From: Sanderia malayensis
Taxonomy: Eukaryota > Cnidaria > Scyphozoa > Semaeostomeae > Pelagiidae
Assembly (NCBI GenBank): GCA_013076295.1
Contig: RQOL01000616.1
Coordinates: 2,170,001-2,234,000, forward strand
Length of the DNA: 64,000 nt
Direction: 5' to 3'
Shown here piece after piece: positions 56,201 to 64,000 of the stretch. Position 1 is the first letter of the stretch, and each line of letters begins with the position of its first letter. The translations under genes and the position numbers were made by a program. Below the pieces are notes generated by a model. The model saw nothing but the letters and a program-made list of their open reading frames with translations. It did no database searches and was not told the DNA's origin.

Positions 56201-57461
56201 CTCTATACTCGGCGCCAGATGATGATTTTGAGAACCATATTTTTTGCAGATCAAGAAGGATTCCGATACGTGTGTCTCTGTGCTCTTCAAACGAGCTTTT
56301 GATGTTGGTCTCGTTCAGCCAGCTGCAGTCGTTGTCAAGGATTTTCTGGAACCAAGTAGGTCCAGTCCATTTTGTCACTAGATATTTTAAGATACTCCTA
56401 TCGACTTTCCTTATAAGAATGCAATTCGACGTGCAGTTGGGGACAAAGGTCCTCGGGAAACTTCAAAATGCTTTCTTTCAGAAAACTTCACATTCACCTG
56501 ACATGAACGTTATCTGATGCATGTTAAATTTTATTATTACCAGGTATCTCGTGCACTACGATGTATAGTCTTTCCGGTTCAAGTCCTGTGCTGAAAAAAA
56601 TTTGCAAGGGCAGCCAATGTAAATGTACTCAAGGTGAGTACTTCATGTTACATACACCCTATGTCATAAACATATGACCAATATAAAATAATAGATCTGT
56701 AGCCGTGTGGCCAGAAAAACAAAATACACAATTTTCGAAAGCTTTGTTCGATAAGTCACAATTAACTTATACACAATAACTTTTCCATATTAATTTCAAC
56801 TAACTCCCTCGTATTGCTCTTCTGCTTTAAACTTATTGCCTAAAATAATAGATTCCATTATTTGATTTTCATCTTCATAATTATTGCATTTTATTAATAA
56901 CTTTGTGTGTTTTTAGAACGTTGTTCTTCCTGTCGGCCCACAAGAATGCGAGCTTCATTTTGCAAAAAGGATTTTGGTAGGGTTTGCCTTTCAATACATT
57001 CCCCCAAAGTCGGCCTTTCTTAATCTCATCTTCTTCATAGGGCTCTGTAATAAATCCAGAGTTAGTAATTGAATCACTTATGCATCCATTCCCTCATTCA
57101 TTTATTCATTCATTGTTTCACTAATTCATTTATTTATTTGTTGTTTTTCGTAGTTGGTTTGTTCAAGATCAAATCTAGCAGAAAGGAAGGAACCTGGAAA
57201 GTCTATACAGCCAACATTGTCAAATTATATCGAGGATCTCACGTGTTTGAAAAAAAACAAACCGATCTGTGGGTGAATTCCAGATGTAACTGCCCAAAAT
57301 TCCAATTGAAGCGAGTCTTTTTGATAATGGGAATGCGGAGTGAGCGAATCGTTCTTGATGATCAAAGTTTCATAAGAAAGTTTCCACGACGTAAGAGGGA
57401 TAAGGAAGAATACAAGAAAGTTGATGGTGTTTTGGATGGCCTTAAAGCGCGAAGATGCTGA
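32224..57461 (+). CDS. C3: Complement C3-like protein lacking the thioester motif, 39 coding exons
   Basis: C3/C4/C5-family protein, about 1662 aa (human C3 1663). Exon starts-ends: 32224-32303, 32878-33044, 33204-33229, 33430-33607, 33716-33771, 34122-34139, 34253-34304, 34397-34476, 34774-34807, 35002-35086, 35194-35293, 35503-35742, 36298-36495, 36620-36745, 37036-37104, 40619-40816, 41368-41517, 41776-41850, 42087-42141, 42336-42386, 42670-42792, 42904-43021, 43124-43352, 43679-43888, 44187-44748, 44850-44928, 45295-45451, 45576-45656, 45784-45952, 46527-46693, 47102-47254, 47423-47482, 54177-54298, 54709-54796, 55958-56026, 56250-56355, 56544-56633, 56917-56976, 57154-57461; phases close. 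Signal peptide; MG domains (MQTDKPIYTPTQT, AVDKSIYIL); RKRR processing site 673-676; anaphylatoxin 683-717 (CCEDG...CKKIF..CC); RSNFPETWLF; VPDTITTWV; TED helices (VEATSYALLALL); CUB/MG8; C345C to the stop. GCGEQ is missing: residues about 978-1062 are a novel insert. The TED His is Ala1168. Secreted, presumably cleaved into two chains. Confidence 0.93.
35781..35845. repeat. Hairpin in C3-like intron 12
   Basis: Arms ttacccactcatcagga and tcctgatgagtgggtaa extend with a second paired tract (atacaaat / atttgtat), separated by a short loop. No coding content. It resembles the other fold-back sequences of this window in size but not in sequence. Confidence 0.75.
37468..37572. repeat. Four spaced copies of gtacgcgaggcc
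   Basis: The 12-mer occurs exactly at 37468, 37496, 37528 and 37561, with spacings of 28, 32 and 33 bp and unrelated AT-rich spacers. It lies beyond the 3' end of the decayed DIRS-like element (minus strand) and is preceded by two near-copies of ggacgctgtcc (37401-37448). It may be part of the element's terminal repeat. Confidence 0.8.
37590..37994 (-). pseudogene. Tyrosine recombinase fragment (DIRS-like)
   Basis: The frame contains CYFATHMAPTVSHDTITMFL followed by AAVRDFHLQH, which matches the core-binding (SAM-like) start of DIRS recombinases (a run of the type YVAYL...LS..TI..YLSAIR.LH). The catalytic domain with its Arg-His-Arg-Tyr residues is not found downstream. It is a 5' fragment of the recombinase gene. 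Confidence 0.6.
38265..38867 (-). pseudogene. Reverse transcriptase / RNase H fragment (DIRS-like)
   Basis: AKTDIESAFRLIQVHPNDWE (palm start), FLLIGLRGGPFLFNQYATAI and FLDDFLII (catalytic YxDD-type box with Leu-Asp-Asp) identify a DIRS-class reverse transcriptase. WLELYAIVMACLICAPRW resembles the RNase H block, but only about 25 residues separate it from the palm, so the thumb/connection has been deleted. Confidence 0.8.
38833..39129 (-). pseudogene. Upstream RT linker (frame-shifted)
   Basis: ENLNKEVSLERPVGPF is the conserved segment just before the palm in DIRS polymerases. Its frame continues with HNFSFV while the palm frame starts at LSYPNSINSFLD-like sequence, so a frameshift near 38860 separates them. 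Confidence 0.65.
39231..39962 (-). pseudogene. gag-like fragments with cysteine/histidine knuckle
   Basis: Two minus-strand frames abut at about 39535. The first (39962-39537) is a Ser/Thr/Pro-rich protein beginning MAKSKSIKQG. The second holds CRRFNIERFCKEATCRFKHV followed by CNRPGCGGKHAGNRC, a knuckle arrangement seen in DIRS gag proteins. A frameshift or stop splits the two. Confidence 0.65.
44400..44654 (+). other. In-frame insert replacing the thioester segment
   Basis: Within C3-like exon 25, between SGDLLGPIVTKLLSSVQKAL and APNVYVLQYL, about 85 residues occupy the place where family members have roughly ten residues including GCGEQ. The insert runs Tyr/Thr-rich (TETYTVTVPQTYSYTYTETY), then CTCNINNGGC, then a basic tract (TRQVQRTRTRTVWKKRER). 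The frame is open through all 255 bases, and no consensus donor/acceptor pair inside would restore a thioester. Confidence 0.85.
44992..45159. mobile_element. Tc1/mariner-like MITE (cagtaaaat...ctcgataactcgaa type)
   Basis: Terminal inverted repeats of about 26 bp (cagtaaaatcccgataactc on the left) with TA on both sides (44990-44991, 45160-45161). It lies in C3-like intron 26. The ending cgagattttactg belongs to a widespread Tc1/pogo-type family. Confidence 0.82.
46770..46928. repeat. Degenerate minisatellite rich in ggaatatggaac
   Basis: Imperfect repeats of gaatatggaac, gcacaaagcggaat and gaatggattg run through this part of C3-like intron 30. They have no coding content. The sequence gcacaaag recurs three times. 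Confidence 0.6.
47625..47701. repeat. Left part of an older mariner-like repeat split by the copia insertion
   Basis: ctcgaactcagttatctcga and ccggttatctc resemble the 44992 element. The same sequence resumes at 52241 with atctcgaacaaaaattcgc, so the retroelement landed within it. Confidence 0.6.
47702..47911 (+). repeat. 5' LTR of the copia element
   Basis: Direct copy of 52031-52240 with no difference that I can see. It ends tctaaca next to the primer-binding site. An AT-rich tract (tattttatatatc) in its middle could act as a core promoter. Confidence 0.93.
47912..47925 (+). other. Primer-binding site, internal initiator tRNA-Met type
   Basis: ggttatgggcccag follows the 5' LTR directly. 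It is complementary to the anticodon-loop region of initiator tRNA-Met (contains the complement of CAU), not to its 3' end. This is the half-tRNA priming known for Drosophila copia. Confidence 0.88.
48003..51989 (+). CDS. Copia gag-pol polyprotein
   Basis: A single 1328-aa frame. In order: gag of the UBN2 type (TGDNYHTWKFQMKMQLIG), CCHC knuckle (CFYCGKKGHVAKNC, about 235-248), aspartic protease (WWIDSGASKHMT, about 292), integrase with HHCC zinc site (HSRFAHLGYDN and the CxxC near 466) and Asp-Asp-Glu core (HSDVG, RTDNGGEY, QNGVSERMNR), reverse transcriptase (QMDVKTAFLNG; catalytic YVDDILI about 1007), RNase H (GYADADWASDAQSRKSTSGY, STTEAEYV) and DIFTKALPR at the end. Protease-integrase-RT order is the Ty1/copia order. 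No stop or frameshift interrupts it, and all catalytic motifs are present. Start chosen at the first of two adjacent ATGs. Confidence 0.97.
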   Translation: MMATGEEIGFKVERLTGDNYHTWKFQMKMQLIGKNLWEIVTGDEVLGAQATALEQQKHKRRENQALASICLSVSTENQIYVRSAVTAKDAWNSLEQRFEKKSLAHKIFYRRKLYAAKMEKGTAMINHVNHIKTLAEHLDAVGDPIVEKDLVIILISSLPDEYAYLITALETIAEDRLTWDYVRDRVVHEYEKIHDHSQSGSGRQTVMEAKNEDALLTSKAQYQRRPINTRSGRCFYCGKKGHVAKNCYKKKADQKSSSAESANSVEEKLTAKNEDENALTACPTANQLEAKEWWIDSGASKHMTPNKRLMSNFITFKTPIQVKLADNNQVLAYGKGDLRFPVFDGSKRYNIFLQDVLYVPRIKRQLLSIPTMVNRGAEVNFKGNTCSVILDDKVMHIGRKDGILYKLNTEEITTAFVSSTHSGNDSIKLWHSRFAHLGYDNLKLLSNKSMVTGLNLNSKETFDRNCDGCAEGKQHRMPFPKKSEHRAANLLELIHSDVGCVGVESVGGSKYYVTFIDDYSRFTTVYFLKKKSEVLQKFKEFVVAVENHTGKRIKVIRTDNGGEYVSNEFKQFCIERGIKREVTIPMTPQQNGVSERMNRTIMESARSMLHHAKLPSYFWAEAVNTAVYIRNRCPTVTLDGITPYEHWFGRRPDVSNFRVFGCCTHVHIPDEDRSKLDKKSKKCIFVGYLDASKGYKLYDIERKVMIRSRDVRFLENDFDHLSIESENQEDYKELFNFGDAINEFELCNEETESLIEHNEVADEDQQDVRRSTRTRTVPVRPGTVTGDWWNDENLDFAGITFTDYDEPSNFNEAINSKHSSQWKDAITSEYESLKKNDTWELVHLPKGKNLVGNKWVFKVKRNADNTVNRFKARLVAQGFSQKEGSDYNEVFAPVARYNSIRTILSLVNALSLDLHQMDVKTAFLNGKLQEEIYMAQPEGCIDESNPDLVCKLKKSLYGLKQAAYCWNVEIDTFLKKSGYKQSAADSCIYTKVQPRKDGKSSFIILALYVDDILISSNDPQMLEAEKKSLSRRFEMQDLGDAKYCLGMLIQRDRDNKKLYISQKSYLESILKRFEMFESKPVATPMEVGKVFKKLSEDEEQFDIKQYQAAIGSLNYAMIATRPDICSAVGILSQFMSKPSKEHWQGVKRILRYIKGTLDYGLIFDANNTELMLSGYADADWASDAQSRKSTSGYIFQLAGSTISWRSQKQSVVALSTTEAEYVSLSSASQEAIWLRRLLKDLLIDVSKPTTIHEDNQGAICLTKNTKAHSRAKHIDIKYHFIREKVQNKEIELTYCPTDKMIADIFTKALPRPKFEELRSLMGIEKNEH
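52031..52240 (+). repeat. 3' LTR of the copia element
   Basis: Identical to the 5' LTR. It follows the polypurine tract agtgggag and is followed by the target duplication atctc. Confidence 0.93.
52656..53763 (-). pseudogene. Rhodopsin-class GPCR nested antisense in C3-like intron 32, interrupted
   Basis: The long frame from 53763 covers an Asn-rich N-terminus with NxS/T sites, TM1 (LTSSTLNALSI), TM2 (ALINLMFANLILGG), TM3 with its Cys (RILPCLTRS), TM4 and TM5, and stops after the third loop. TM6 (ALTWLPIIINMMY) and TM7 (SPLLNPIVFYW, the NPxxY-like site) follow at about 52910-52656 in another frame. A fold-back repeat (about 52914-53026) lies exactly at the break, at the start of TM6. DRY at the end of TM3 is HQG, and TM2 lacks the usual Asp. 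So it is an atypical orphan receptor that is now probably broken; a truncated five-helix product cannot be excluded. Confidence 0.75.
52914..53026. repeat. Fold-back element within the GPCR frame
   Basis: Left arm ggtttccatatagtcgttaa and gggtcgctgaaaggatta; right arm is the reverse complement, with one extra internal duplication (gaccctcaacgaccctcaac). The loop is about 35 bp. I could not identify a clear flanking target duplication. Confidence 0.8.
55068..55820. repeat. Four-copy ~180-bp tandem repeat in C3-like intron 34
   Basis: Anchors at about 55110, 55294, 55470 and 55655 (cctagaaagctgaaaattg with variants), each followed by gatcagaagg, aaatagtatgttttgat, a gagccgaatt segment and ctttaggctttcatgatgga. 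Units are about 80-90% alike. The same family is present, inverted, at 29655-29960. Confidence 0.85.
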
Positions 57462-58349
57462 TTTATCGCACATTATTTCTGCTGATTTCAACTGTAGTTA
57501 TTGTGTAGTTTAGCTTTAGAGCTACATACAACTTTCTTTTACATGTTATGCATTTTCTTAGTGATAAATTTCATGATCTTGAAGATTTTGAAGCGTTTCA
57601 AAACGAGGACGATTGGCATTAACAAGAGGTTACTGTATTATTTCGTGATTCGTTCGGGCGAAATTTGATTTGTTTGAAGATGAAGAAGATGAATTGATGC
57701 TGCACTGCACTGCACATGGTCGAGAAGTTTTGTAATATTTTATTAATTGACAGCTGCAGTATTAACCACGGAACAACAGAAGTTAAATATTAAGATTAAC
57801 TTTCACGAGGGAGTGGCATTTGGACAATGTCGTTGTTAGACGGAGGCCTAAAGTTACTGTGAATGTTTTGAAACCAAGACAGTTTTTAATAGGCGGTAAG
57901 TTGTCTGTCTTTCCAGGCCCAGGCAAATCTAAATTATGCCGAAGGCCTAGGCTTGACGTTTGACAGTGTCACTAAGAATACACAATTAAAGCTTATTAAT
58001 GTTTGTTAAGTTATTTCCTCATTGTCATCACACTAGCATCAAAATTCGTATTCATATGATATTTCTTTGGACTTCTTGTTGTGCGAAATATCTGGTGACA
58101 GCAAAGTTTTGCGATTAAATATTCTCATGAAGAGCAAAGCCATTCTTTTATCAGCTTTAAACATTTTAAATTAGATCCAGGTTATTGAATTTGAAGGAAT
58201 GTGAGTTTTATTGTCATATGTAATGAAAAAATTGGCTTTTAATTTAAACAATTGAGCCATACATAACTTCAAATTGAATTGTGAGGCTGTGAAAACATTT
58301 TCGGAAATATTAATAATGTTGATTGAATATATTTTTATTTCCAGTTACA
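57462..58349. promoter_or_regulatory. Gap holding the likely 5' UTR of the flippase gene
   Basis: An excellent donor (aggcg before gtaagttg, 57895/57896) lies 450 bp before an acceptor (tttccag, 58344) that opens the first coding exon of the next gene. I infer a non-coding first exon ending at 57895. Only about 430 bp separate this donor from the C3-like stop codon. Confidence 0.45.
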
Positions 58350-61300
58350 ATGATGGTGGAGTCGAGCAAAAATTCATTCCCTATGAAAGAAATTGACCGA
58401 AAATCAAATGACAAAGATGGTTATGAATGTTCTACTTCAGAAGAAGACTCTACTTCTTTGATCTTAAAGACAAGAGAAGGCCAAGGTATTTTCATGAATT
58501 GTGCTTTATCTTGTTTAATACGCTTTACGTGTAATGTTAACATTTGAAAATTACAAAATTACATCTTTTGGCCGAAAAAAGAATGATTTGAAAATAATAT
58601 GGGGGGAGGAAACATCAGTAAAATGCGCATGCGTTGTTAATGAAAATAAGCTCATTCTGATTCATGTTTTTTATCATCGGCGCTGCGGGCATTGTTGTTT
58701 TTCCAATAAAATGGCGAATTGTTGAATTTGTTTTGTTGTTTGAAAGGGTGGCATGAGCAGCCGCCTATTTTTGTTTCTTGTTTGACTTTGAATGCTACGT
58801 TTCTCTTGTACAATTTAAATTATGCTGGAATATTCGCAATGAAAATGGAAGGCAATTGAGTTGGTAGAAAGCCAAAATTAAACTGCTGTATTATTGCTTG
58901 AAAAAAACTTGGCTTGCTGCATAAGTCAATTAAACTGCTTGGTTTAAGCCAAGCGACCAGCCGAACCCTTTACTTTGCTGGCCTTTTCATCGTCGCGGCA
59001 CGGTACCATCATTATCTTTGCAAGCATTGTCAAACGCAAGAAGTAAAAACCTTGGAGACAGTTCTCGGTGAAGTTAAAACTGCCCTAAAAGTTTCAAAGA
59101 CCATTTTCTCGGAGTTGCTTCTCTTCAAATTCATTCGGCCTTGCACCGTTTGATTGGGCGAAGTTTATTGAAGGTGTTATCGCATCCACAAAGGAACAGC
59201 AAACTTGCGAAGGGTTTTCTCGCCAACTTTTCAACGAAAAATGCGTATGAAACAGCGACTTTTATCAACACTGGGACTATCGCAAGGTATTTGACAATAT
59301 TTTTCATGTTTGTATTTTTCGTTAGGAGATTGTAAAGCCCCTCTGTTTGCTCTGTTTCCGTTCCCGCAAGCAATCTTCCCAATTTCCAGGATTTGTTCTG
59401 CGTTATTTGCAGACATGGCCGTTTTCTTTAGACTCCTTTTTGTTGGTTAATGATATAGAATATATATTTAAAATGTTGCCAGTCGAAGTTGTGAGAGAAA
59501 TCCATGCCCAGTGGAAATACTTAGCATCTTTGCTATGCCACCAGACAATTGAAGCTTGAAATATTTATGTCTACCGCTAATCCCTTCAGTTGTTTATACA
59601 AACTTATTAACTAGTAAGTATTAATTTAGCCGTATTGCAGAGATACCATTATGTAAATCCATTTTTAAAAGCTCCCTGTCATAAAATATTTATTTGGCTA
59701 CACCTAACAGCCTGCATTTTGGCATTTATAGAATATCATACCAACAAATGATCAAGTTTTATCCCAATTTAGCAAACAAGTACATAAACACAAGAGTCGC
59801 CATCTTGTTGTCATGCGTTGTGCCTAAAGTTTGACTGCTTGAAGTTTTCTCATGTCTGAAGTTAGCAGAGAATCAGAAAATTTAGTTTTGTTTCTTCTCC
59901 GTTTGCAAAGACAAGCAACTTTTGATTGATTTTAAGGAGCATCAGTCAAAGGAGATCCTTAAATATACTGTTATCAAAACTACATTTCCTCGCAAAAGGG
60001 ACCAGGCTTCTTTTGATTTTTGGATGCTTTGGGGGTGGGCACTCTTGAAATATTTTGTCATTTTCTGAGTTAGTTTTTCATCAAAAGTTGATTGCAAACA
60101 CCATTCTTTTTTTAGGAAACCCTGTGTTTTGTTTCTAAGCTATGAACTCGGGAATGGGGTGCTTCTTTAAGCACTTTTTGAGGAAAGGCGATGTTACCCA
60201 ATTCAGATTTTTAGTGCTTTAGGTGGTCCTCAGAAATAGTTAAACCTGTAGTTGTTGAGAGCAGATTGGGGGCCCAGGGTAACTTGTTAATGCGAGCCCC
60301 TTTTAACACCAGTGTGAAAAAAGATGTGCCACTTTCTGTTCCCAGACCCCTTCAAGAACATTGCCACAGGCAGTTGCTTTGGTTACCTTCTCTTTTGGCA
60401 GAACTGACCATGCAGATGTATTTCCCTTGAAAAAATGAATTTGGTGTTGTAGGCTTGGCTTTTCCATATGATATTAGGCTGGGCTTTTCCATATGTTAGA
60501 TATTATTTTCAAGTTTCTTCAATTCCAAATGAAAACAAGTGAGCAAGCGATTTTGATTCCTGCACTCCCCAATACGGGTCATTCCCCCAGTCAAAGCGCG
60601 TGCGTCATGCGCAGCTGCGATATCAAATTTCTTTGTGATGTTTTTCATTTGAACTTGCTTGTTGACGAAAGTTTCTATTTTTGTCAAAATCGCCTTGTTC
60701 TTATGCACATGTCTTGGTTGTTTTAGTTAGGAAAGCCACGATATGATATGTAGTACATAAGAACACGTGACATAGGTGGGATGGTGGCAGCTTGTATAAT
60801 ACAACGGGGGATATCAATTATATTTCAGGGCTTTGAGGTGTTTTTACATGAAGTCTTTACCTTGGCCGGGGCATCCCCTTGAAGCATGCCTTGGCAGGTT
60901 TTGTGCACGAAAATTTTTCTGGCTTTTTGGAGTCTTTTTGGCTCTCCCGCTTCCTTCCTTTATCACCCTTTCTTGCGATATCCCCGGAAGAAGTGGAGGA
61001 AGGAGATTGTGATTGTACCAGGACATGAAACTTATTGCTTAATGTCGAGTGATATTCTGTAGTTGTTTCTTGGAAGGGAAATTATGAAAGTGAAATTTTT
61101 TGGCCAGCAACAAACCTTTATCAACACCAGCTTTCGTTTTTGTTGCACGTGAAGCACGTTTGGATCCACTGACAACAACACAGTTTATTACACCGAGTAC
61201 GGTTGTGGCTGCCACAGCATCTGATAGTGTCCATTGCTGTTCATGTGCTTATCTGGACGAATTACGAAAACAACATGATCTCGATATTGTTTTGCCCGTG

Positions 61301-64000
61301 ATTTTCAGTGGACAGACAAGAGAATCAATCCGAGCAAATTTGTGAAAGCAAGATCAGATCAGCGTTATAATCATCATAATCATCATCGAGCTGATCCTTT
61401 CATTTCTCACTGTGGGCAGCGCATGACGAGAGAAAATTCTATTGTGCAAAGACTCGAGACAAGAGATAGGGAAATTTGCATCAGTATGGCCCCGCAGGTG
61501 CAAGTAAAATTTTTTCTCGAATTCTAATAGGTTCGATGTTAGCACCTGCTCTTGCTAGTTCATCAGCATCTTGTCAAAAGAAGAAAGTACACACTATTGT
61601 ATATTTTATTGTCGATTGGTTTGGCCAGTTCCTTCATCATCCTTTTCGTTCTTCATATCCGTGTAAAATCAACCGCAATGTCTAAGCTTTCTGGTGGAAT
61701 AGCAACTGTATAGCAATCCTGGAGGGATGCATGCGTGGTACCATTTTGTTATCGTTTGCTGGATAGTTCCATACATTAACTTACAATTCAACATCACATC
61801 GTTTCTTATCGAATGCACTCCAGTTTAACGAAATGAATTTCATCAAATATGCATTTTCTGGTATGGACAAAGGCAACAGACCCGGCCTCTTAGACATCAG
61901 TAAATATTCTCATTTTTATATGTTGTATTTTTTTATCGTACCATTTTCCAGCCCCCATTTCTCGATGCTAATCTTACTTTATTACTCACAAGGACTATTA
62001 ATCCTGTTGATATTTTAAAGCAGAAAAAGCCTAACGAGATGACAAATGTTTACGTTTGAGAAAGCCTTTTTGCGTCTTTGGTTTCTAAAACAAGAAACAA
62101 AGACAAGATCTCAACAAAATGCGATTTAGTATTCAAGAATTCTGTACTTCTTATTGATTTAGAATGCTTTGGCTAAAGGGCTCAGAAAATGAAAGATGTT
62201 ATAACTATGAATACAGGTCTTTTATGAAGGCGTGTGGAAATCGCTAAGGATATTTTATATCTGTATTGTAATCATTTGTTCTTTTGTTAGTGCCCAGCAA
62301 AGGCACTCAAGCTCTTATAAATTGTCAGCCAGTTGAGACTATTGCTTAGCAGACCAATCGTTGAAGTATTGTTTTGTTTTTCACTATTTGTTCACTACTT
62401 GTCATAACGTTTGTGTTACGACAACAGTTGTACTTGCTGGTTATATAAGCATCTGCTATGCTCTTAAAAAGCACACATTTAAAAGTACTTACAGAAGTGC
62501 ATTGCATTGAAAGTAGAATCTAACAGTGTCAACATTTAAGAAATTATCTTTTGATTGTTGTGTATTGGTTTGGGAACAGATTTTCGCCATTGTTCAAGTG
62601 TTTAATTTCAGTTTATCAAGCAGCTGTTGTTTTATTGACACAACTTCAGTAGCTATATGCTGTACTTTACTATACTCTTCTATACTATACTATGCTTTAC
62701 TATGCTATGCTATGTTGCACTATGCTTTACTATGCTATGCTTTGTTGCACTGTATACTGTGCTATATTATACTATGCTATATATTATAGCATTACTAGTT
62801 GCTCCATTACTAAATTGTTTTAGCATCAGCCCCATGGAGTGTAGTTTGTTGTCAGTCTTAGTTGCTTTATTTCTTCTTGCAAGAGAGCAGATACAGTGTC
62901 ATCTTAGGTTGCGCTTTCAAACTAAGAGCTGAATTATCTATTTTCTTGTGAAATTGTGTTATGAGAACAAACAATAAATACATACAATTTGTTTGTTTTA
63001 CGCCCACTAAATTTCCGAGTCGAGAAAATCAGGGTCAATTACCACGGTCTTATAAACAAAGGAACGGCCAAACAAACAAACAGTAGTTCTTCTTGTCGTG
63101 TAATCAAGTTTGATCTAACTAACAATACCACCAGTTATTATCTATACCTGATTAAATCTGTGCATTGAATCTTGAAATGAAGAAGAAATCATCTATTTGC
63201 CATGCCGCGATGGAGGTATTCAATTGTTGTTCTGGTCTTAGTTTATTGATCAATTTTGTCAACGTTTTACTCAATACATGCTATTTTCAGTTTCATACGA
63301 GGAGAAGAGGTTCGCTGTCAAATTGATAAATCTACAGAGAAAGTCCTTTACTCTGAGCTTTATCCGATTATGGGTTTAATTAACTGGGTTTGTTCTTCTA
63401 ACTGGTTTTTTTGGATACCTGTTACGTTCTTTCATTCGTCACAGCATTCGCTCACAATGCACTTGTCTCGTAATCAATTCTTAAAGTCCTGCCAATGAGT
63501 GACTATGAACACGTCTTCAAATCTTGCTAGATTTTGAATGACTTCCTCAGCGTCCTGTGTATTAACGTCCCCAATGTCACGTGAATAAAATCCATGAGTT
63601 ACACGCTGTTTTTGAAATAATTTAGAACCTGCGGATCTGAATTAACTCGCGTGTTAAATTGAATAAAGTATGCAACAAAGTTATACTGCTCATTCTTTGA
63701 TCCTATTTGCTTTAATTAACACAAGGCAGGTGAAACAGGTGATACGTCTTCAACCCCCTCCAATGTCTTTAATTTGCAGTGGCTTATATTGCGCGAGGTG
63801 AAATGTTCCGGGGGATGAACTAGTCTTGATTAAATTGTTCTTCCATGAGAGTTTTTAGTGTACATTTTTTTTATGTTGTATCATGATGTAACTCTTTTTT
63901 TTAGAAAATTATGGCAGCTTGACCGATGAGACAGATTTCAACAAACCTGAAAGAATCATCATCATTAATGGAACTCAAGAACACCAATACTCGGGAAATA
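58350..64000 (+). CDS. Probable P4-ATPase (phospholipid flippase), 5' end, partial
   Basis: P4-ATPases move aminophospholipids to the cytosolic leaflet. Two coding exons are visible: 58350-58485, starting MMVESSKNSFPMKEID, and 63905 to the window end. The first ends in phase 1 (GGCCAAG) and the second continues exactly in phase as ENYGSLTDETDFNKPERIII. The second exon holds PERIIIINGTQEHQYSGN, which matches the conserved block (R-x-I-x-x-N ... F-x-x-N) just before the ISTAKYN motif in P4-ATPase N-termini. The intron is 5.4 kb, the longest in the window without an identified gene. Class within the P4 group is undecided. The rest lies beyond the window. Confidence 0.62.
58486..63904. other. Long first coding intron of the flippase gene
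   Basis: No exon can be supported. It contains a short AT-rich tandem tract with ctatgc/tatgct repeats (about 62660-62790) and a duplicated gcttttccatatg (60460-60495). An open frame at 61100-61345 and one at 59141-59290 are unassigned. Confidence 0.5.
62655..62795. repeat. Imperfect tandem tract of tactatgc units
   Basis: Repeats of ttactatgctatgctttgt and tactatgctatat run for about 140 bp. They are simple and variable and probably polymorphic. Confidence 0.75.

Noticed and set aside
59141..59335. Frame starting MHRLIGRSLLKVLSH, similar to a mitochondrial presequence
   Set aside because: Basic amphipathic start is suggestive, but there is no downstream exon or family match.
61100..61345. 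81-aa frame in the flippase intron
   Set aside because: It does not join in phase to the exon at 58350-58485 or to 63905, and it resembles nothing I recognise. It remains possible as a separate small exon.
63256..63498. 80-aa frame with an acceptor-like start near 63290
   Set aside because: The polypyrimidine tract is fair, but no phase-compatible partner or family match was found.
1..64000. CRISPR arrays, operons, Shine-Dalgarno sites, rRNA
   Set aside because: None seen; the sequence is clearly eukaryotic.

Overview
This is a 64 kb stretch of AT-rich, intron-rich animal nuclear DNA. The genes are metazoan: HDAC11, PDZD8, a complement C3-like protein and a P4-ATPase start. Introns are GT-AG and mostly 100-500 bp, and telomere-type TTAGGG hexamers occur. 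I read it as an invertebrate, probably early-branching such as a cnidarian or a sponge. The sequence does not settle the phylum. All multi-exon models were built by eye from splice signals, reading phase and family resemblance.

Layout. 1-720: tandem repeat of palindrome plus TTAGGG units, reaching to about 100 bp from the HDAC11 start. 819-3709 (+): HDAC11, 11 exons, with two abutting perfect palindromes in intron 4. 3710-6704: several non-autonomous DNA transposons with readable target-site duplications. 6705-7931 (+): intronless ABHD1/3-type hydrolase. 10181-11311 (+): intronless unknown basic protein. 12061-17139 (-): three tandem secreted cysteine-rich peptide genes with the same exon structure, followed by an unrelated secreted cysteine-rich peptide at 19991-20269 (-). 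22153-29476 (-): PDZD8, 18 coding exons. 29650-31040: dispersed repeats and a second telomere-like composite array. 32224-57461 (+): a complete C3-like gene, 39 coding exons, about 1662 aa. Its introns hold a decayed DIRS-like retroelement (-), a young intact Ty1/copia element (+) and an antisense rhodopsin-type GPCR broken by a fold-back repeat. 58350-end (+): the first coding exons of a probable P4-ATPase flippase.

The most interesting object is the C3-like gene. It keeps the MG domains, an RKRR processing site, the six-cysteine anaphylatoxin, the TED helices and the C345C domain. The thioester segment GCGEQ is absent. At that position one exon carries about 85 residues of an uninterrupted Tyr/Thr-rich, CxC...C, then Arg/Lys-rich insert. 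The histidine that normally partners the thioester is also replaced. This looks like a C5-like loss of covalent chemistry with a new segment in its place.

The intergenic DNA and introns are dense in short inverted-repeat transposons (hAT-, PIF/Harbinger- and Tc1/mariner-like by their target duplications), perfect fold-back palindromes and shared minisatellites. One of the smallest elements lies 14 bp outside the splice acceptor of PDZD8 exon 6.
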